Shown here: piece by piece, positions 4,289-8,525 of the stretch
Position numbering within the stretch: the stretch's first letter is position 1
Layout of the letters: each line of letters opens with the position of its first letter
DNA from: Brumimicrobium sp033722555
GTDB taxonomy: Bacteria > Bacteroidota > Bacteroidia > Flavobacteriales_D > Crocinitomicaceae
NCBI GenBank assembly: GCA_033722555.1
Contig: JAWVYS010000068.1
Span: 1-8,525 of the forward strand
DNA length: 8,525 bases
Reading direction: 5' to 3'
The notes under the pieces: generated by a model
Seen by the model: the letters and a program-made list of their open reading frames with translations, nothing else
What the model was told of the DNA's origin: nothing
Database searches by the model: none
Translations under genes and position numbers: made by a program

Positions 4289-6703
4289 ATGTTTATATAC
4301 AGGGAAATAGTTGTTTTTCTCTTCTCATTTTGCTCCATTGTCACTGTTTATTCTCAAAATTTTACTCTGAGTGGTAACGTGACTGACAAGGAAAGCGGTG
4401 AGACACTGTCTGACGTAAAGGTGGTTGTACCCGAGAAAAATCAGGGTACTTATACGAATACCGACGGTTTTTACTCCCTTACCTTGCCTGGTGGGAAGTA
4501 TTTTGTTGAATTCAGATACCTCGGTTATGAAAATCAAAAGATTCAGGTAGAGCTTTCTTCCTCCAAAACAGTAAATATTTCCCTCAACAAGGAGCAGCAG
4601 GTACAAGACTTCGAAGAGGTAACAATTACCGGAGAGGGGAGGGACGCCAATGTGAAAGAAACACAGGTTGGTGTCATCAAACTGGAAATGGAAGAAATAA
4701 AAACCCTCCCGGCCTTTCTTGGCGAGGTTGACATCATTAAAACCCTTCAGCTAATGCCGGGTGTACAAACGGCTTCAGAAGGTACTCAGGGATTTTATGT
4801 TCGGGGAGGAGGACCTGATCAGAATTTGGTTTTACTCGACGGAACCAATGTCTATAATGCTTCCCATCTTTTTGGATTCTTTTCTGTATTTAATGTGGAC
4901 GCCATCAAAGATGTCGAATTGCTAAAGGCAGGGATTCCTCCAAAGTACGGAGGAAGGCTTTCATCCGTTTTAAATATTAATTCCAACAACGGTAATAATC
5001 AGCGATTTGGTGTCAAGGGGGGGGTAGGACTAATCTCTTCCAGACTTACAGTTGAAGGACCCTTGGTAAAGGATAAGGCTTCCTTCCTTATTGCCGGAAG
5101 GAGAACTTATCTGGATGTTATTACCAAACCATTCATGAAGGAAGATGGAAATTTTAGTGGAACAGGGTATTACTTTTACGATCTGAACCTTAAACTCAAT
5201 TATAAATTAGGAGATAAGGATAAAATCTTTTTCAGTGGTTATTACGGAAAGGATGATTTTACATTTTCAACCGGGAGTGAGAATTTCAGTGTAGACATGC
5301 CTTGGGGAAATGCGGTGGCTTCACTGCGGTGGAGCCATCTATTCTCGGATAAATTTTTTGTGAATACATCTTTATCGCTGACCGATTATCAGTTTTCATT
5401 CATCTCCAATCAGGATGAATTTCAGTTTGGTTTGAAGAGCGGAATTCGGGATTACGGCGCATCCCTGAACTTCTCTTACCTGCCTAATCCACGTCATAAA
5501 ATAGAATTTGGCGTAGATTATCTCTACCACATTTTTACACCTGTTTCAGTCAGTGCGAATCAGGATACGACCTCTTTTGATGTAGGGGAAGGGCAAAAGC
5601 TTTTCGGTCATGAATCTGCCGTGTATGTATCCGATGAATTTAATATCACAGAAAAGTGGTCAGTCAACGGGGGAGTTCGGTTGAGTACTTATCAGCACGT
5701 AGGACCATTTAAGCGTTTCGAAGAGGAAGTTGTTGGGGTTCAGGATAGTTCTATCAATTATCCTTCGGGAGAAGTCATTGCTTCCTATTTTTTTCTTGAA
5801 CCAAGACTTTCTTCAAGGTATTTGTTGAATGATAAAAGTTCATTGAAAGTAGGCTGGAACAGGAATGCACAGTATGTACATCTCGCTAATTTAAGCGCTG
5901 TTTCGCTGCCAACAGACATTTGGTATCCAACCACTGACGTATTGGAGCCCCAGTATGGATGGCAATCTTCTGTAGGGTATTTCCGGAATTTCCATGAAAA
6001 TATGTTTGAGAGTTCTGTTGAGATATATTATAAGGAAATGAATAACCTTGTGGAATTTAAAGAAGGAGTTTTGCCTCAGGATAACGCGAAATCAAATACA
6101 GATAACCTATTAACACAAGGAATAGGGTATAGTGCCGGCCTTGAATTTTTCTTTAAAAAAAACCTGGGACAACTTACAGGATGGTTAGGTTATACCTTGT
6201 CACGCACGGAAAGAAAGTTTGAAGAGATCTTTAACAATAAGTATTTCCCCGCGAAATATGACCGAAGACACGATCTTTCTGTGGTTGCAAATTACAAATT
6301 AAATCAGCGTTTCACTTTTGGCGCTGCATTCGTGTATGCAACAGGAAATGCTATTACACTGCCGGTGTCCTGGTATTTGCATAATGGTGATCTTCAATTC
6401 GAATTTCAGGATAGAAATGCTTCCAGAATGCCCCCTTATCATCGCCTCGATGTATCGGTTACGTTTTACGATAAGCCTATGAAGACAGTGGTGGACGAAA
6501 ATACAGGAAAAGAAATCAGTGTAAAAAAACGATTCCGGAATAGCTTAAACCTCTCTGTATACAATGTTTACAGCAGGCAAAATCCTTTCTTTCTTTATGT
6601 GGAAAACGGAGGAACCTCAGGAGCTGACTCTTTTCAGCTGAGCGTACGACAGGTATCCCTTTTCCCAATATTACCAAGTATAACATGGAATTTTCAGTTT
6701 TAA
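4289..6703 (+). CDS. TonB-dependent outer-membrane receptor with carboxypeptidase-like regulatory domain
   Basis: This 804-residue protein has a signal peptide (1-23, ending VYSQ). A carboxypeptidase-regulatory-like beta-sandwich (about 24-102) contains GxVTDxESGExLxDVKV and NTDGFYSLTLPGGKY. DFEEVTITGE (107-116) occupies the TonB-box position. The plug domain spans about 120-235, with PGVQTASEGTQGFYVRGGG and NLVLLDGT. The barrel fills the rest and ends in aromatic WNFQF, a typical barrel signal. It is much shorter than SusC-type receptors (about 1000 residues), and no SusD gene follows. Instead a DUF4249 lipoprotein starts 2 bp after its stop, so the pair is one operon. Such receptors import a ligand across the outer membrane using TonB-ExbBD energy. 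The ligand is unknown. The ATG at 4289 is the only Met that preserves the signal peptide. A G8 tract lies in frame at codons 243-246. Confidence 0.92.
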   Translation: MFIYREIVVFLFSFCSIVTVYSQNFTLSGNVTDKESGETLSDVKVVVPEKNQGTYTNTDGFYSLTLPGGKYFVEFRYLGYENQKIQVELSSSKTVNISLNKEQQVQDFEEVTITGEGRDANVKETQVGVIKLEMEEIKTLPAFLGEVDIIKTLQLMPGVQTASEGTQGFYVRGGGPDQNLVLLDGTNVYNASHLFGFFSVFNVDAIKDVELLKAGIPPKYGGRLSSVLNINSNNGNNQRFGVKGGVGLISSRLTVEGPLVKDKASFLIAGRRTYLDVITKPFMKEDGNFSGTGYYFYDLNLKLNYKLGDKDKIFFSGYYGKDDFTFSTGSENFSVDMPWGNAVASLRWSHLFSDKFFVNTSLSLTDYQFSFISNQDEFQFGLKSGIRDYGASLNFSYLPNPRHKIEFGVDYLYHIFTPVSVSANQDTTSFDVGEGQKLFGHESAVYVSDEFNITEKWSVNGGVRLSTYQHVGPFKRFEEEVVGVQDSSINYPSGEVIASYFFLEPRLSSRYLLNDKSSLKVGWNRNAQYVHLANLSAVSLPTDIWYPTTDVLEPQYGWQSSVGYFRNFHENMFESSVEIYYKEMNNLVEFKEGVLPQDNAKSNTDNLLTQGIGYSAGLEFFFKKNLGQLTGWLGYTLSRTERKFEEIFNNKYFPAKYDRRHDLSVVANYKLNQRFTFGAAFVYATGNAITLPVSWYLHNGDLQFEFQDRNASRMPPYHRLDVSVTFYDKPMKTVVDENTGKEISVKKRFRNSLNLSVYNVYSRQNPFFLYVENGGTSGADSFQLSVRQVSLFPILPSITWNFQF
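5017..5024 (+). repeat. G8 homopolymer tract inside the TonB receptor gene
   Basis: Eight consecutive G residues encode part of Lys243-Gly-Gly-Val246. With seven G the frame reads K-G-G followed at once by TAG. With nine G it reads on for ten codons after the tract, to TGA at 5053-5055. Both single-base slips would truncate the receptor before its barrel. This is the longest G or C run I found in this AT-rich window. Confidence 0.9.
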
Positions 6704-6705
6704 AA

Positions 6706-7656
6706 ATGAACAAATACCACAGTATTTTAATATTGACCCTGGTTTTAATTACATCCTGCACAAAGGAAGTGATTGTCGATATTCCTGAGGCTGATTCAAA
6801 ACTCGTGATTGACGGTCGAATTGAAACAGGTCAGCCTCCGATTGTCCTATTGACGCGCTCCAAATACATTTACGAGGAGGTGAATGGAAACCTTTTACTG
6901 GAAGCCCTGGTTTCAGGAGCTACAGTGTCAGTTTCAGACGGAACAAATACTGTAATACTTGATGAAATATGCTCGCAGTCCTTGCCTCAGAGTTCTCAGG
7001 AAGCAATTGCCTCATTTCTCGATATCCCGGTAGAGGAACTGAGTACCGCAAATATTTGTTTTTATTCTACTGCGAATACATCTATTTTTGGAGAGGTAGG
7101 AAAAACTTATGATCTCAAGGTCCAGTTTGAAGGTAACGAGTATACTTCCAGTACTCAGCTTCTAAACCCCGTTCCTATGGATTCTTTGTATTGGAAAGAG
7201 GACCAGGAATATCCTGATAACGGTTACAGCTGGCTCTATCTTTCAGATCCCCCGAATGAATACAATGCATATTTTTGGGAGTGTAAAAGGATAAACATTC
7301 AGGGAGACGGCTCAACACTCGATGACCGCTATGTTCCAACTTTTAACCCTGCCTTTGACGACCAGTTTTTTAATGGATTGACTTTTACTTTTGCTTACGA
7401 AAACCCCCATAACTTCAACCCTGATACGCCCTTGAGTGAAAGAGGTTTTTATCAGCGCGGGGATAGCGTTGCCATTAAATTCTCACGGATAGATAAGGCT
7501 GTATATGAGTTTATGGAAATTAAATATTTACAACTTCAAACAGGGGGGAGTCCTTTTGCAACACCTTCTAATCTTCCAACGAACATTTCAGGTGGCGCAC
7601 TTGGTGTATGGGCCGGATACGCAACATATTTTGACACGTTGTACTGCAATAATTGA
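6706..7656 (+). CDS. DUF4249 outer-membrane lipoprotein, partner of the TonB receptor
   Basis: The product is 316 residues from the ATG at 6706. This start is chosen over the in-frame ATG at 6685 because it sits 2 bp after the receptor stop and gives a clean lipoprotein signal (MNKYHSILILTLVLITSC, lipobox ITSC, lipidated Cys18). The upstream start would add seven residues that overlap the receptor gene. The N-terminal region has the DUF4249 pattern: VDIPEADSKLVIDGRIETG, then GATVSVSDG (71-79), a TYDLKVQFEGNEY strand (134-146) and VPMDSLYW (156-163). Four further cysteines (89, 118, 193, 314) could form disulfides once exported. DUF4249 proteins recurrently sit next to this receptor type in Bacteroidota. 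A role as surface ligand-binding partner, by analogy with SusD, is inferred. A G6 run lies at 7543-7548. No clear terminator follows. Confidence 0.85.
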   Translation: MNKYHSILILTLVLITSCTKEVIVDIPEADSKLVIDGRIETGQPPIVLLTRSKYIYEEVNGNLLLEALVSGATVSVSDGTNTVILDEICSQSLPQSSQEAIASFLDIPVEELSTANICFYSTANTSIFGEVGKTYDLKVQFEGNEYTSSTQLLNPVPMDSLYWKEDQEYPDNGYSWLYLSDPPNEYNAYFWECKRINIQGDGSTLDDRYVPTFNPAFDDQFFNGLTFTFAYENPHNFNPDTPLSERGFYQRGDSVAIKFSRIDKAVYEFMEIKYLQLQTGGSPFATPSNLPTNISGGALGVWAGYATYFDTLYCNN

Positions 7657-7700
7657 CCACACCCAAGTTTTTCATTACTAATATCTTCCCCCTTATCTCA

Positions 7701-8525
7701 TTAAAATTCACCTATCCTGAAAGTTAATGCCGTACCTATATAATAATTGAAATGTGCAGGATTTCCCTTGTAGAGATAAATTGGATTTCTGCTTTCAAAC
7801 CGTTTACCTTCTACACGCCAAAGTACATTGTTTGTAATTTGATGGTCCAGATTAAGCGAAAAACCGAAATTCATAAAATCGTTGAAATCTTTGGATACTA
7901 CGTTGTGACTGTTATTGTCGGAATATAGAGTACCCCTTGCTGCCAAGGCAAATTTTGTATTGAACCGATATCTCAACAACAAGGCAGAACCCATCCAGAT
8001 ACTGAATTTATCAGTGTTGTTTTCGGAGTGATCCAGACCCGCATCTAGACTTGCAATGACTCCTATACGTCCTGCTTCATATTTGAAGAAAAAATTATGA
8101 AAATAACGCTGCTGAACGGTGGGAATAAATCCTGTCTGGTTGTTTGATATATTTACCTTTCCGATGAATGAACTACTGTTTATCGTCCACCTTTTATTCG
8201 GATGCCATTTGACCTGATGACCGAGAGAAGGGTAACCGTTTACCATCCGTTGCCAGCCGTTTGAAAATAAGAAAGCAAATAACCACTTTTCATTTCTTGT
8301 CTGATAATTGAGTTTCGCTGCGCTGAGATAATAGGGGGAGCTCTCCGCCAGAATGCTTCGGGTCATCATCCAGCAATTTGCTCCTATTACACTTTCAAAG
8401 CCTAAGTTTGATTCCATGACCCCGACATCCAACCAGAGATCCTGTTTAGCAGCTAATCGAACACCGATGTTGGCTTCATATATTTGGCGGAGGGCAGGGG
8501 GTTCATCCACAAGGTTTTGAGAAAC
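7701..8525 (-). CDS. BBP2/OmpL-like outer-membrane beta-barrel protein (partial, 5' end outside window)
   Basis: The frame is open from the right edge to TAA at 7703-7701, giving 274 visible residues. The GTG at 8510 is an in-frame Val codon, not the likely start. Sequence upstream of it (VSQNL) continues the frame. The product shows alternating polar and aromatic residues typical of beta-strands. NCWMMTRSILAESSPYYLSAAK (visible residues 50-71) closely resembles the NWTLTRSLLAENSPYYL-type signature of putative porin-2 (BBP2) proteins. It ends RIGEF, with a terminal Phe as expected for Bam-dependent barrel insertion. The likely role is an outer-membrane channel with unknown substrate. It is convergent with the DUF4249 gene, with a 44-bp spacer that holds no clear hairpin. 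The signal peptide and first strands lie beyond the window. Confidence 0.75.
   Translation of the reverse strand, partial: VSQNLVDEPPALRQIYEANIGVRLAAKQDLWLDVGVMESNLGFESVIGANCWMMTRSILAESSPYYLSAAKLNYQTRNEKWLFAFLFSNGWQRMVNGYPSLGHQVKWHPNKRWTINSSSFIGKVNISNNQTGFIPTVQQRYFHNFFFKYEAGRIGVIASLDAGLDHSENNTDKFSIWMGSALLLRYRFNTKFALAARGTLYSDNNSHNVVSKDFNDFMNFGFSLNLDHQITNNVLWRVEGKRFESRNPIYLYKGNPAHFNYYIGTALTFRIGEF

Noticed and set aside
4325..4737. Two minus-strand ORFs inside the TonB receptor 5' region
   Set aside because: The receptor frame there encodes clear regulatory and plug domains, so the minus-strand frames are shadows.
6155..6162. A8 tract in the receptor gene (and the A8 on the coding strand at 1252-1245 in the permease)
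   Set aside because: A/T runs of eight are common in AT-rich coding DNA at Lys codons. Unlike the G8 tract, they are not notable on their own.
6516..6761. 81-codon minus-strand ORF across the receptor-lipoprotein junction
   Set aside because: It is antisense to the receptor C-terminus and the lipoprotein signal peptide, with no features of its own.
7657..7700. Possible bidirectional terminator between the convergent DUF4249 and barrel genes
   Set aside because: No stem with a following T-run could be found in either direction.

Overview
The window looks like chromosomal DNA of a Bacteroidota species, most likely a flavobacterium. The evidence is AT-rich intergenic DNA, promoter elements of the TAnnTTTG (-7) type, A-rich leaders instead of strong Shine-Dalgarno sites, a C-terminal type IX secretion (T9SS) sorting domain, a carboxypeptidase-regulatory-domain TonB-dependent receptor paired with a DUF4249 lipoprotein, and a BBP2-type outer-membrane barrel. 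There are eight protein genes, two of them cut by the window ends. I see no rRNA, tRNA, CRISPR array, insertion sequence or phage gene.

Left part (1-1755, minus strand): a metal-handling pair. An ArsP_1/COG0701-type permease (457-1755) with a His-rich cytoplasmic segment lies upstream of an AraC-type regulator whose N-terminus carries an HMA-like MxCxxC motif (1-340, cut at the left edge). Between them is an exact TACATTTG -7 element with a Fur-box-like palindrome directly beside it. The regulator is therefore probably transcribed separately and under metal or iron control.

Middle (1756-4162): a 506-bp divergent spacer holds a second operator-like inverted repeat, two very short overlapping ORFs and a plausible promoter with a roughly 110-nt leader for a cold-shock-domain protein (2262-2708). 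Next come a T9SS-exported cupredoxin (2799-3392) with a strong intrinsic terminator, and, on the opposite strand, a uracil-DNA-glycosylase-superfamily gene resembling the family 6 hypoxanthine-DNA glycosylases (3452-4162).

Right part (4289-8525): a two-gene outer-membrane operon encodes a TonB-dependent receptor (4289-6703) and a DUF4249 lipoprotein that starts 2 bp after the receptor stop (6706-7656). A convergent BBP2-like outer-membrane barrel gene runs off the right edge (7701-8525). The receptor has an in-frame run of eight G residues. Losing one G gives an immediate stop and gaining one gives a stop ten codons later, so it is a candidate contingency (phase-variable) locus.

The genes do not form one obvious new system. 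The points most worth following are the G8 tract in the receptor, the palindrome over the regulator promoter, the possible copper or metal theme shared by permease, regulator and cupredoxin, and the uncharacterised receptor-DUF4249 pair.
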